Origin: Arthrobacter bambusae
GTDB taxonomy: Bacteria > Actinomycetota > Actinomycetes > Actinomycetales > Micrococcaceae
DNA: 64,000 nucleotides
Assembly: GCF_030812595.1 (NCBI RefSeq)
Contig: NZ_JAUSSZ010000001.1
Coordinates: 372,001 to 436,000 of the forward strand
Direction of reading: 5' to 3'
The number at the start of each line of letters is the position of its first letter. The stretch's first letter is position 1. This document shows positions 26,051 to 35,134 of the stretch, piece by piece. Position numbers and translations under genes: made by a program. Below the pieces are notes generated by a model. The model worked only from the letters and a program-made list of their open reading frames with translations. It ran no database searches and was not told the DNA's origin.

Positions 26051-27118
26051 CTAGGCCGGGTCCCCGCGCAGCGGGGCGGTGGCGAACTCGCGCATTCCGT
26101 CCTCGAAACGGTGCCGGGGGGCCCAGCCAAGCTCGGCCCAGGCCCGGGCCGAACTGGCGGTGATGTGCCGGACGTCGCCTAGCCGGAATTCGCCGGTGAC
26201 CATAGGGGCCGGACCGCCGCCAACCGCGCTCAGCACCTCCGCCATCTGTCCGATGGTCTGGACCTCGGATGCTCCCACGTTGTACGCCCTGAAACTGCCC
26301 GGCATGACAACCCTGCCTTCCACCAAAGCCTCAATGGCGCGCAGGTTCGCCTCCGCCACGTCCGCTACGTGGACGAAGCTGCGTCGCTGCCCTCCGTCTT
26401 CGAAGACACGCACAGCCTCACCGCGGGCCAGCGCCGAGCGGAAGAGGCTGGCCACGCCCGCGTAGGGGGTATTTTTAGGCATCCGGGGCCCATACACGTT
26501 GTGGTATCTCAGGGCGATGGCAGTGCCCCCGGTCGAGCGTGCCCACGCCGAAGCGAGATTTTCCTGGGCAAGCTTGGAGGCAGCATAGACGTTCCGCGGG
26601 TCCAACGCGGCGTCCTCGGTGACGAGTGTAGGCAGCAGGAGTTCGCCGGTGGCGGGGTCCCGGGGGTCGAAGATTCCCCGCTCCAGATCCTCCAACCGGC
26701 GCGCGTCCGGGCGCACCGGCACTCCGGCTGAGTCCGTGTAGGCACCCTCGCCATAGACCACCATGGAGGAAGCCAGCACCAGCTTGTCCGCCCCGGCCGA
26801 CGCCATGCCCGCCAGGAGAACCGCCGTGGCCAGGTCGTTCTCGCGGATGTAGTCGGGCGCATCGAAGAAACCCGCTCCGAGGCCGACCTTGGCGCTCTGG
26901 TGGACGACGACGTCGATCCCCTTCAGCGATGCGGCCACGGTGACGGCGTCGCCAACATCGCCCACCATCAGGGGCGCCCCCGGACGTCGTGGCGGTGGTC
27001 CCGGATGCACGGCTGGATTCAGGGAATCCAGGATCCGGACCTCCCAGCCGCGGGCCAGGGCCGCATCCACGATATGGCTGCCAATGAAACCAGCTCCCCC
27101 GGTGACCAGGATCCTCAC
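26051..27118 (-). CDS. NAD-dependent epimerase/dehydratase (extended SDR)
   Basis: A 355-residue nucleotide-sugar epimerase or dehydratase. The N-terminal NAD motif VTGGAGFIGSHIVDAAL is followed by the catalytic serine region (LVLASSMVVYGEGAYTDSAG) and the YXXXK motif in VYAASKLAQENL. The GTG start at 27118 overlaps the upstream MTA phosphorylase stop. The C-terminal GEFRLGDVRHITAS matches UDP-glucose-4-epimerase-like proteins of actinobacteria. It probably supplies a modified nucleotide sugar for the glycosyltransferases in the group. Confidence 0.88.
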   Translation of the reverse strand: MRILVTGGAGFIGSHIVDAALARGWEVRILDSLNPAVHPGPPPRRPGAPLMVGDVGDAVTVAASLKGIDVVVHQSAKVGLGAGFFDAPDYIRENDLATAVLLAGMASAGADKLVLASSMVVYGEGAYTDSAGVPVRPDARRLEDLERGIFDPRDPATGELLLPTLVTEDAALDPRNVYAASKLAQENLASAWARSTGGTAIALRYHNVYGPRMPKNTPYAGVASLFRSALARGEAVRVFEDGGQRRSFVHVADVAEANLRAIEALVEGRVVMPGSFRAYNVGASEVQTIGQMAEVLSAVGGGPAPMVTGEFRLGDVRHITASSARAWAELGWAPRHRFEDGMREFATAPLRGDPA

Positions 27119-28047
27119 AGTGCGTTCCGTCCCCTGACTGGGCGGACAGGCTCGGCGGTGCCCATCACGGTGGCGACGGCGTCGGCCGGCATGAGGCTCA
27201 TCCGCCAGGTGCCGCCGTCGTTCCCCGGCCCCGCTCCGCTCAGCCCCGCGGTCACTGCCCGCACCGCCTCGGACAGTGCAGCCAGGATCCGCGGCTGCGC
27301 GGCAGCAAGACGTCCGAGCACAAGCTCAGCCGTCACGGGTTCCGAACCGTCATGCCCCGTGTCGGCGTCCGTAATGAAGGCCAGAACGGCGAAGTGCATG
27401 TTCAACTCCGCGGCCAGCATCGGCTCGGGGTACTGGGTCATGCTCACCAGGTGAGCACCGGCCTGTATCAGGGATGCGGACTCCGCCTTGGTGGAAAAGC
27501 GCGGACCATTGATGACGGCCACCGTTGCGGTCGCCGGGACGTCTTCGCCCTGCTGCTTCAGGGCGGTGATGAGTGCCGCGCGCAGCGGGGCGCTGTAAGG
27601 CTCAGCGGCGGGCAAATGCTGCACCCCGGTGGGCAATGAGCCATCGTAGAAGCTGTCCGCTCGGCCCCAGGTCTTGTCCAGGAGCTGGTCGGGAACTGCA
27701 AAAGTGCCGGTTCCGTGGCTGGAGACCAGACCGCCGACGGCCGCGGAGGAGATGACGGCCTCTACGCCCAGGCTCTTGAGGGCCCAGAGGTTTGCCCGGT
27801 AATTGATCTGCTGCGGCGGGATGGCGTGCCCCCGGCCGTGTCGGCTCAGAAACGCTACCGCCGGGCCTTCTGCTGCACCGCCGGGGCCGTCCAGTGCGGT
27901 CAAGCGCGCGAGGGTGACCGGACTGGAGGGCGCCCCGAACGGTGTCGCGACGTCCAGCGTGTCCAGCACGACGGCTCCGGGCAGCCGGTACAGGCCGGTG
28001 CCGCCAATGATTCCGATCCGGGCACGGGGTTCCGGGGGCGTTGCCAT
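27115..28047 (-). CDS. mtnP: S-methyl-5'-thioadenosine phosphorylase
   Basis: A 310-residue PNP/MTAP family enzyme cleaving 5'-methylthioadenosine (or a related purine nucleoside) with phosphate. The start is ATG 28047 (MATPPEPRARIGIIGGTGLYRL), chosen because the phosphate-binding GGTGLY begins 16 residues later as usual. Other family elements are FLSRHGRGHAIPPQQINYRANLWAL, ISSAAVGGL, INGPRFSTKAES and MTQYPEPMLAAELNM. It opens the six-gene leftward group containing glycosyltransferases and a methyltransferase. Recycling of a SAM by-product is the obvious role; direct participation in making a 5-deoxyribosyl compound is a speculative alternative. Confidence 0.9.
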   Translation of the reverse strand: MATPPEPRARIGIIGGTGLYRLPGAVVLDTLDVATPFGAPSSPVTLARLTALDGPGGAAEGPAVAFLSRHGRGHAIPPQQINYRANLWALKSLGVEAVISSAAVGGLVSSHGTGTFAVPDQLLDKTWGRADSFYDGSLPTGVQHLPAAEPYSAPLRAALITALKQQGEDVPATATVAVINGPRFSTKAESASLIQAGAHLVSMTQYPEPMLAAELNMHFAVLAFITDADTGHDGSEPVTAELVLGRLAAAQPRILAALSEAVRAVTAGLSGAGPGNDGGTWRMSLMPADAVATVMGTAEPVRPVRGRNAL

Positions 28048-28227
28048 GCCCCCATCATGCCAACGGCGGGACCAGCTGTCGCGGGCGGAATCCTTACAAG
28101 TCTCGAACGATGAGCTCACACGGGCCTGTTGTCCACGCTGGGGCGCTGGACCGCCGACAGGCACCGGGCCGCCCTCGGCCGCTACAAAAGCGCGGAGCCC
28201 TTTCTCTGCTGTCGGCTGGTGATGGGG

Positions 28228-29814
28228 CTACTCGATGGAAGAAATTTCCAAGATTCTGAGTGCGATGCGCAAGGCAAATTTGGTGTCAGGGTTTTCGAGA
28301 GGAGAATCCAGCAGTTCCTCGATCTTTTCGATCCTCTTGACCACCGTGTTTCGATGTACTTCAAGCGCCCGCGCCGTTTCCGTGAGGTTGGACTCACTTT
28401 GAAGGTAGGTGGCCAGCGTTTTCCTCAGATAATCGGCGTCCGGTTCGGACAGCCGTTTTAGAAACTTCGTGGCTGGACGAACCAGTGAGGGGTCATGGAG
28501 CGTAGTGCGGATCAGTTGTGTGGCGACGGATTCCTGGGCATCAACAATCTGCCGGCGTCCTTTGCTGGAGCTTGCTTGTCGAGCGAATTCTTCAGCCTCG
28601 GCGATGCTTCTTGCAAAGCCCTCCGGTCCAAGGCGCGGCCTGGCGACGCCAAAGACGATTCCTGTTTCCGGCGGTGGTCGTAGGGAATCCAGGGCGGCGA
28701 CGAAGTCCCTGTAGTCGCCCCGGGTCGGTTGGTCCTGCCGGGTTTCCCAGATAAGCCAATGGTCGATGTATTCGGACGAGTCCACTCTGTAGTCATACCT
28801 GGCCAAAGCGGCTGGAAGCATTCGTCCGACGTCATGGGCCAGGGATTTCCGGGGGGCACGAACGCTGATGAGGGTGTGCCATCCGTTCAAGTTCCAGCCA
28901 ACGCTGAGGGCTTGGGAGACGACGTGATCCGGAATGGCTCCGCCTGCGACGGCGAGTTGCGAAACAATCGCTGATCTTGCGGATTGAAACTGCTCGCTCG
29001 CGAAGCGTTGACGGCTGAGCCACCGGAGCAACGAAAGCGCCCCTAATTCCATGAGTTCTTTTGCAGCCTCCAGCTCGAAGGACGGGGCGTCGGGTTGGAA
29101 CTCCGCGAGGATCCAAAGAGCTGGATCGTCGTCCTCCATGAGTGGAGGCGATGGAACTGAAATAAGGCTTGGGGTCTGGTTGGGGTCAAACAGGGCCGAG
29201 ACCCCGATGCTGCCGAATTCGGGCGGCCGCTCAAGTGCGCCCGCGAGCGGCAGGCCGAGCGAATTGATCACTGCTATCCGCGCGTTGACATACTTCTTGA
29301 GTTCAGAAACGACCACCTCCGGGCTTGGCTCCATCTGGTGCACGGCCTGGGTGAAGGCCGTCATGTTGATGGACCGTGCCCAGAGATCCGATCCCATGAA
29401 CCTGCTGAGGGCTGCGGCCACGGCTACAGTCGCATGGGGCTCGTGGAGCGCAACCACGTTCATTCCCAGCTTTCGGGCGAGTTCCAGGGTGGAAAGGCCG
29501 AACTCCGAGAGTGGCTGGAAGTCCTGGGGCGTGGCTGGTATCAGAATCACTACGCCCACGCCCTTTCGCTTCAACTGTGGAAGCAGAATCTCCAAGGCAT
29601 AGGAGGGAATCCACGAGGATATCCAGATGCCTTCGAGATTGCTGACCTGCACTTCGTCTGGTGGATCGAGGTAGGCCGTAGTGGCAGCGCCGCTGGCGCT
29701 GATCTCGTTGGTGCAGATGAACGTGAAGCTCGTAGAGGGGTGTTCCAAGATCGTGGAGCTGTTCAGAAGAATAGGACACCGTAGCAGTTCCCGAAGCGTC
29801 AGCCTGGCTCTCAT
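28228..29814 (-). CDS. PucR family transcriptional regulator
   Basis: A 528-residue regulator. The N-terminal half starts MRARLTLRELLRCPIL and resembles the PucR purine-catabolism domain. The last 60 residues carry the PucR C-terminal helix-turn-helix (LATYLQSESNLTETARALEVHRNTVVKRIEKIEELL). Family members activate genes for purines, allantoin, hydantoin-like compounds or amino acids. The ATG at 29814 overlaps the stop of the DUF917 gene by 4 bp, so it is co-transcribed with a probable enzyme of the pathway it controls. The likely target is the divergent promoter region 30903-31086. Confidence 0.9.
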   Translation of the reverse strand: MRARLTLRELLRCPILLNSSTILEHPSTSFTFICTNEISASGAATTAYLDPPDEVQVSNLEGIWISSWIPSYALEILLPQLKRKGVGVVILIPATPQDFQPLSEFGLSTLELARKLGMNVVALHEPHATVAVAAALSRFMGSDLWARSINMTAFTQAVHQMEPSPEVVVSELKKYVNARIAVINSLGLPLAGALERPPEFGSIGVSALFDPNQTPSLISVPSPPLMEDDDPALWILAEFQPDAPSFELEAAKELMELGALSLLRWLSRQRFASEQFQSARSAIVSQLAVAGGAIPDHVVSQALSVGWNLNGWHTLISVRAPRKSLAHDVGRMLPAALARYDYRVDSSEYIDHWLIWETRQDQPTRGDYRDFVAALDSLRPPPETGIVFGVARPRLGPEGFARSIAEAEEFARQASSSKGRRQIVDAQESVATQLIRTTLHDPSLVRPATKFLKRLSEPDADYLRKTLATYLQSESNLTETARALEVHRNTVVKRIEKIEELLDSPLENPDTKFALRIALRILEISSIE

Positions 29815-30902
29815 GGCGAGTCTTCAAGGGAAGGAATGGTGTAGCCGTAGCCGGAAATGTCGACCAAGGCCTGCGCAGCAGATTCGCTCCATTCGCCAGG
29901 CGCCTCAAAGACAACGATGTCTACCCCGTAACCGGGAAGGATACGCTCGCTGAGCAGGGGAGTGCCGGTATGGCTGTCCAGGAGGCAGATAATCTGGGGG
30001 GCCTTGGCGATCAGCCAGCCTTCGTCCATTAGAAGCAGGAATTCGTTTTGCGCCTCAATTCGAAGGTATCTTCCTGCGGCCCGAACGATCATCGTTCCTT
30101 TGGCCTGTACACCGGCACCGGAATCACGTGGGGCGGGTTCCCAGTGAACGTCCACAACGCTCCCTCGGCCCACAAAAAGACAGCCCGCCGTGTGGGAACA
30201 AAAATGGGATATCGCCTCGGACACGGAGGCGGATATTTCCTTGGAGTGCTGGAACTGCCGTCCAAGCTCCAATCCTCGCCGAAGCGTCCGGCTAATGCCG
30301 CCTTCCCGCGCCTGTATCGCGTCCATCGGGTACCCAGCGAACGCCACCCAGCCGCCAAACAAGCCCATGAGAACGCGCAAGGCACGCTCGGCTTCCTCGG
30401 CCGTTGATCCTGAAATTTCGACACACCTCCCTGACGTGTCGACCAAAGCACAAGGAGTCATAGAGATGGCGTGCGCGTTGAAAGTTGTCTGATGCAGTCC
30501 TGAGAGTCCTCTCCCCATGCCATCCATGTCGACCAGCGGAATGCCCAGGGCCGCGGCCACAAGGATCGGCGCATAGGCATTGATCCCCGCCATTTCGAAG
30601 GCACAAACAAGTGCTCGCCGTCCGGGAAATTTCTGGGCAACCGCATCGAAAGCTCTTACGTAAGGCTCTAATCCGCTGGGCTTTTCGCTGAAAGCCAATG
30701 CCGACCCCGCCAGGCCAACGGCCACTACGACATCGCCAGGAAGGATTTTACTTGGCGGAAATATGGTCACGCCGCCGCTGTGTTCCAACAGATTCCGAGT
30801 CAAAAGCGACATGGCGTGAGTGTCACCGGCCCCTCCCGAACCCAGCATTCTCGCGCCAAACTCCAATGCTTCCAAGTCGCTGGCCGTTAGAAACCAAGAC
30901 AT
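29811..30902 (-). CDS. DUF917 family protein
   Basis: A 363-residue DUF917 protein starting MSWFLTASDLEALEFGARMLGSGGAGD at ATG 30902 after GGAGG. DUF917 proteins are homologous to C-terminal parts of some HyuA-related proteins and to S-methyl thiohydantoin desulfurase, so a role in handling ring amides is plausible. Characteristic segments are the glycine-rich GSGGAGD, PLVDMDGMGRGLS and AGYPMDA. A second member lies at 34031-35134 in the divergent operon; the two are clearly related but diverged. Possibly they form a hetero-oligomer or act on different substrates. Activity is not proven. Confidence 0.85.
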   Translation of the reverse strand: MSWFLTASDLEALEFGARMLGSGGAGDTHAMSLLTRNLLEHSGGVTIFPPSKILPGDVVVAVGLAGSALAFSEKPSGLEPYVRAFDAVAQKFPGRRALVCAFEMAGINAYAPILVAAALGIPLVDMDGMGRGLSGLHQTTFNAHAISMTPCALVDTSGRCVEISGSTAEEAERALRVLMGLFGGWVAFAGYPMDAIQAREGGISRTLRRGLELGRQFQHSKEISASVSEAISHFCSHTAGCLFVGRGSVVDVHWEPAPRDSGAGVQAKGTMIVRAAGRYLRIEAQNEFLLLMDEGWLIAKAPQIICLLDSHTGTPLLSERILPGYGVDIVVFEAPGEWSESAAQALVDISGYGYTIPSLEDSP

Positions 30903-31086
30903 GGACTGCCTCCTTCGGATGCGTGTGTAGAGGACGGATGTGTTAAGTATGCACATGATGTGGGCTTTTAGTGGTCAGAGTAGCCATTGATAAGGACTGT
31001 CGCGGGCCGTACCTTCGTTTCATTCCCTCCTAGCCCTGATTTTTTCGGGTTAGGTACCTCATGTACCTCAAAGCCAAGGAGTACCG
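30903..31086. promoter_or_regulatory. Divergent promoter region between DUF917/pucR and NCS1 permease operons
   Basis: These 184 bp separate the DUF917 gene (leftward) from the permease gene (rightward) and must contain both promoters. The stretch around 30940-30975 is relatively AT-rich and holds TATGCACATGATGTGG. I could not define boxes with confidence. It is the natural binding place for the PucR regulator encoded in the leftward operon. Confidence 0.45.
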
Positions 31087-32442
31087 ATGGCAACAACTGC
31101 TGATAAAAAACACGCGGGGGAGGAGGACTACGCCCTGGAGCGTGTTCCTGACCACGCCCGCTATAGCTGGTGGTCGGTGGCCGTTCAAAGGTTCGGCCAG
31201 ATGTCAGCGCTTTCTCAGTTCCTTCTGGGAGCAGCCCTGGGATTTGGAATGGACTTTCCCACCGCCTTGCTCGCCATCTTCCTTGGATCAGTGATCCTGG
31301 AGGTGGTTGCCATCATGACGGGAGTCCTTGGCCAAAAAGAAGGCCTCTCAACTTCGGTTCTTGCTAGATGGACCGGCTTTGGACGCCATGGATCCAGCAT
31401 CATCGCGCTCGTCATCTCGCTTAGCCTTGTCGGATGGTTCGGCGTCCAAAGCGGCGTGGCCGCCGGAGGGCTCGCCAAGCTGGCGCCCGCTATTCCCGCC
31501 TGGGGTTGGGCCCTAGCGGTCGGCGGCGTCGTGACCGCGGTAGTGGTCTACGGCTTCAAGAGCATGGCTTGGACCGCTTACCTTACGATCCCCGCATTCC
31601 TCCTGCTCGCCGGTTGGTCGATTGTCTCTGAGCTGCAAAGGCACAACCTCGCCGATCTGGTCAACCAGCCGGCCCCTGGACCGGTCCTAAGCCTGGCGGC
31701 GGGGACAACGCTGGTGGCTGGCGGATTCATAGTCGGCATGGTCATCACACCCGATATGACGCGCTTCAACCGCAAACCCTCCGATGTCGTCAAGCAGACG
31801 CTGCTCGGCGTCACCCTCGGTGAATTCATGGTGGCCATCGCAGGCGTTCTCCTTGCCCATGCCCTCAAGACCAACGACATCATCGCAATTGTCACTTCCA
31901 GCAGCGGGTTCGTCGGCACAATCATCATCGTTGCCGGCACAATCAAGATGAACGACTGGAACTTGTACTCGGCATCCTTGGGCATCGTGAATTTCGTCGA
32001 GACAGTATTCAAGAAACGGGTGAGCCGTACGAGCGTCACCGTCTTCATCGGGATCCTCGGCAGCGCGCTCGCCGCTGCGGGGATACTGAACTACTTTGTG
32101 GATTTCCTGATCCTGCTCGGAGTCACGTTTCCCCCCATCGCCGGAATCATGGTCGCCGAGTACTACATCGTAAAGAAATGGAGAAGGGTCTTATCCGCAT
32201 CCGCCCCCGCCCTGCCGGCGACGGAGCCAACGTGGGTAATTGGGACCTTGGTGGTCTGGGCCGCCTCAGTGCTGATCGGAACGTTCCTGCCGTGGGGAGT
32301 CGGGTCGCTGAATTCGCTTGGTGCGTCCCTGATTCTCTACGTCATCGCAGGCAAACTCGGCCTGATCAGAGGCACATCCGAAGAGGCGCTCTCGCGCCGC
32401 CCGATTGCTGAACAACGCGCACTGCAGGAGGAATACAAGTGA
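31087..32442 (+). CDS. NCS1 family nucleobase/hydantoin:cation symporter
   Basis: A 451-residue permease of the CodB/Mhp1/PucI superfamily with about twelve hydrophobic segments. It starts at ATG 31087 after AAGGAG. The N-terminal DYALERVPDHARYSWWSVAVQRFGQ is characteristic of cytosine/purine permeases, and the substrate-site region SLSLVGWFGVQSGVAAGG plus FIVGMVITPDMTRFNRKPSD follow family layout. NCS1 transporters carry cytosine, allantoin, hydantoins, uracil or thiamin precursors by Na+ or H+ symport. Its linkage to HyuA-like and DUF917 proteins favours a hydantoin or related cyclic amide. The stop overlaps the next start (GTGA). Confidence 0.9.
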   Translation: MATTADKKHAGEEDYALERVPDHARYSWWSVAVQRFGQMSALSQFLLGAALGFGMDFPTALLAIFLGSVILEVVAIMTGVLGQKEGLSTSVLARWTGFGRHGSSIIALVISLSLVGWFGVQSGVAAGGLAKLAPAIPAWGWALAVGGVVTAVVVYGFKSMAWTAYLTIPAFLLLAGWSIVSELQRHNLADLVNQPAPGPVLSLAAGTTLVAGGFIVGMVITPDMTRFNRKPSDVVKQTLLGVTLGEFMVAIAGVLLAHALKTNDIIAIVTSSSGFVGTIIIVAGTIKMNDWNLYSASLGIVNFVETVFKKRVSRTSVTVFIGILGSALAAAGILNYFVDFLILLGVTFPPIAGIMVAEYYIVKKWRRVLSASAPALPATEPTWVIGTLVVWAASVLIGTFLPWGVGSLNSLGASLILYVIAGKLGLIRGTSEEALSRRPIAEQRALQEEYK

Positions 32443-33986
32443 AGATAGGCATCGATGTCGGCGGGACCAACACGGACGCCGTACTCATTGAGGGGAGCGA
32501 AGTCCTCGCAGGTGTAAAAAGTCCGACCATGAGTGACGTCGGAGAAGGCATTACCGGGTCCCTGCGCCGCCTACAGAGCGCATACTCCTTTGACCCTGCC
32601 GACATTGACGCCGTCATGATCGGCACCACCCATTTCATCAATGCACTTGTCGAAGCTGAGCGGCTGGCATCGACGGCGGCAATCCGGCTCGGACTTCCCG
32701 CAACTGGCGGACTGCCACCCTTCGTCGGCTGGCCGGCGCGGATTACCAAGGCGCTGCAGGCGTTGCCCTACATGTGCCACGGCGGTCATGAGTTCGATGG
32801 AAGGGAAATCTCTCCGATCGATCCTGACGAGATCCGGAAGGCAGCCGAGGACGCCGTAGCCAAAGGGGCCCGCAGCTTCGCAATCTCGTCCGTCTTTTCT
32901 CCAGTCAATTCGGAGTTTGAGCAGCGGGCAGCGGAGATTATCAACGCAGAGTTTCCCGACCTTCCGGTCAGCCTTTCCAACGAAATCGGCAGGGTGGGGC
33001 TTCTCGAGCGGGAAAATGCAACCATCATCAATGCTGCCCTTCGTGAGCTCTCTGCAGATGTGTGTTCCTCGCTCGATCAATCCCTGATGGCGCTGAACAT
33101 TCACGCGCCGCTGTTTCTGAGCCAGAACGACGGCACTCTAATGGATGTCGATTTCGCCCGAAAATACCCCGTGGCCACCTTTGCCTCAGGACCGACAAAC
33201 TCAATGCGCGGCGCCGCGTACCTCTCGGGCCTCAAAGACTGCATAGTGGTCGACGTTGGCGGAACGACGACGGACGTCGGAGTTCTCCAGTCCGGCTTTC
33301 CCCGCGAGGCGGCGACAGAAATCGAAGTGGCGGGAATCAGGACGAACTTCCGGATGCCGGATGTGTTGTCCGTCGGTCTCGGCGGCGGCAGCCGCATCAG
33401 GTTCGACAATGGTGTGACCGTCGGGCCGGACAGCGTTGGCTACAGAGTGACGGAGGAGGCGCTCGTCTTCGGGGGCAAAACTCTGACGGCGACGGACATC
33501 ATGGTCGCAGCGGGTGACGCCGAGATCGGTGACCCCGGCCGCGTCAGCCATCTGGATCCTTCATTGGTGAGGGCGGCCAAAGTCGAAATCCACCGAAGGA
33601 TCGCGGAGACGGTAGACCGGATGCGCACGAGTTCCGACCTCGTACCGGTAGTCGCAGTCGGCGGCGGCGCGTTCCTGGTGCCGGAACAGATGGCCTGCGC
33701 CAGTGACGTTGCCCGTCCGGGGCACTCCGGAGTGGCGAATGCCATCGGCGCCGCCATTGCCCAGGTCGGTGGCGAAGTAGACCGTATCTTTGCAATGCCG
33801 GCAGGAAAGCGCGAAGAAGTGCTCGACCAGGCCAGGGAGGAAGCAATCAGCAAAGCCATCGCTGCGGGAGCCAAAGCCAGCACCGTCCAAATCGTGGAGA
33901 TTGATGAGCTACCCCTGGCCTATCTGCCGGGAAACGCATCCCGGGTACGCGTCAAAGCGGTCGGCGACCTGCCGGCGTCGAAATAG
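32439..33986 (+). CDS. Hydantoinase/oxoprolinase family protein (HyuA-like, short form)
   Basis: A 515-residue HyuA-related protein starting at GTG 32439, overlapping the permease stop. It carries the ATPase motifs IGIDVGGTNTDAVLIEG at the N-terminus and IVVDVGGTTTDVGVLQSG near residue 270, then LSVGLGGGSRIRF. It is shorter than the HyuA at 3348-5399 and lacks the long C-terminal extension; in this subgroup the C-terminal function is often supplied by a DUF917 protein, which follows here. The expected reaction is ATP-dependent opening of a cyclic amide. No HyuB subunit is present in this cluster. Confidence 0.88.
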   Translation: MKIGIDVGGTNTDAVLIEGSEVLAGVKSPTMSDVGEGITGSLRRLQSAYSFDPADIDAVMIGTTHFINALVEAERLASTAAIRLGLPATGGLPPFVGWPARITKALQALPYMCHGGHEFDGREISPIDPDEIRKAAEDAVAKGARSFAISSVFSPVNSEFEQRAAEIINAEFPDLPVSLSNEIGRVGLLERENATIINAALRELSADVCSSLDQSLMALNIHAPLFLSQNDGTLMDVDFARKYPVATFASGPTNSMRGAAYLSGLKDCIVVDVGGTTTDVGVLQSGFPREAATEIEVAGIRTNFRMPDVLSVGLGGGSRIRFDNGVTVGPDSVGYRVTEEALVFGGKTLTATDIMVAAGDAEIGDPGRVSHLDPSLVRAAKVEIHRRIAETVDRMRTSSDLVPVVAVGGGAFLVPEQMACASDVARPGHSGVANAIGAAIAQVGGEVDRIFAMPAGKREEVLDQAREEAISKAIAAGAKASTVQIVEIDELPLAYLPGNASRVRVKAVGDLPASK

Positions 33987-34030
33987 TCCTGCCCGGAACG
34001 CTCATTGCAAGAAGTAGAAGGAAGAACAAC

Positions 34031-35134
34031 ATGAGTTTCTATCTGTCACTAGACGACGTCCCTGACTTGGCCCGCGGCGCGGCAATACTTGGTACGGGCG
34101 GCGGCGGAGATCCGCTCATCGGCCGACTCCTCGTTGAGGAATGCCTCAAAGACGGAAAGAAGATCGAAATCCTCGATCCGACGGAACTTGATGACGATGA
34201 CTTTGTCATTTCCACGGCCATGATGGGCGCTCCGACTGTCGTCGTCGAGAAAGTCCCCGCCGGCACGGAGGCGGTCTTGTCGCTCCGTGCCTTGGAGAGA
34301 CACCTCGGAAAAACAGCCGATGCAACCATCCCCATGGAGTGCGGTGGCCTGAATTCCATGATTCCTCTAGTCGTCGCTGCCGAAGCAGGGATCCCTGTGG
34401 TGGACGGCGACGGAATGGGGAGAGCCTTCCCGGAGCTTCAAATGGAAACGTTCGGAGTGTATGGGGTGTCCGGATCTCCGCTCGCTGTTTCTGATGAAAA
34501 TGGGCACACTTGCATCGTCGATACCGGCCAGGACAACCAGAGGATGGAAACTTTCGCCCGTGCGGTCACCATCAAGATGGGGGGTGCGGCATACATCGCC
34601 GAGTATCCAATGACCGGAGCGGACGTCAAGCGTACTGCGATCCGCAACACCGTCACACTGGCCCTCAATATCGGCCGGACCTTGCGCCAGGCCAAGGAGA
34701 AACATCTTGATCCGCTCGCAGAACTTAGTGCCTTCCTGAAGGACACGATATACGGCCATGGAGCCGTGCTCATGCGGGGAAAGATCGTTGACGTTGAGAG
34801 GTTCGTTAGGGACGGTTTCACCCAAGGGTTTGCCACTGTGGAGTCGTTCGATGGTGGCGACGAGATGCGGATCCAGTTCCGGAATGAGAACGTCATCGCA
34901 CACAGGAATGGTGCGGTGGTTGCCATTGTTCCGGACCTTATTACGATTGTTGATGTTGATCTGGGCATACCCATCACATCGGAGGCGCTCCGGTTCGGAC
35001 AGCGGGTGGCCGTCTACGGCATTTCGACTCCTGCCATCATGCGGACTCCGGAAGCGCTGCAAGTCTTTGGCCCCGAGGCTTTCGGACTGCTGGAGCCATG
35101 GGTTGCCTTGGAGGAATTGAGCGCCGCCCGATGA
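34031..35134 (+). CDS. DUF917 family protein
   Basis: A 367-residue DUF917 protein at ATG 34031 with GAAGGAAG upstream, 44 bp after the HyuA-like gene. Family segments GTGGGGDPLIGRLL, AAEAGIPVVDGDGMGRAFPELQMETF and GAAYIAEYPMTGADVK align with those of the divergent DUF917 gene. It is the probable partner of the short HyuA-like protein. Its stop overlaps the dipeptidase start by 4 bp, implying coupled translation. The biochemical role is inferred only from family and context. Confidence 0.87.
   Translation: MSFYLSLDDVPDLARGAAILGTGGGGDPLIGRLLVEECLKDGKKIEILDPTELDDDDFVISTAMMGAPTVVVEKVPAGTEAVLSLRALERHLGKTADATIPMECGGLNSMIPLVVAAEAGIPVVDGDGMGRAFPELQMETFGVYGVSGSPLAVSDENGHTCIVDTGQDNQRMETFARAVTIKMGGAAYIAEYPMTGADVKRTAIRNTVTLALNIGRTLRQAKEKHLDPLAELSAFLKDTIYGHGAVLMRGKIVDVERFVRDGFTQGFATVESFDGGDEMRIQFRNENVIAHRNGAVVAIVPDLITIVDVDLGIPITSEALRFGQRVAVYGISTPAIMRTPEALQVFGPEAFGLLEPWVALEELSAAR

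Noticed and set aside
28048..28227. Small gene between pucR and mtnP
   Set aside because: Plus-strand frames here extend antisense into pucR and lack a ribosome site; no family resemblance.
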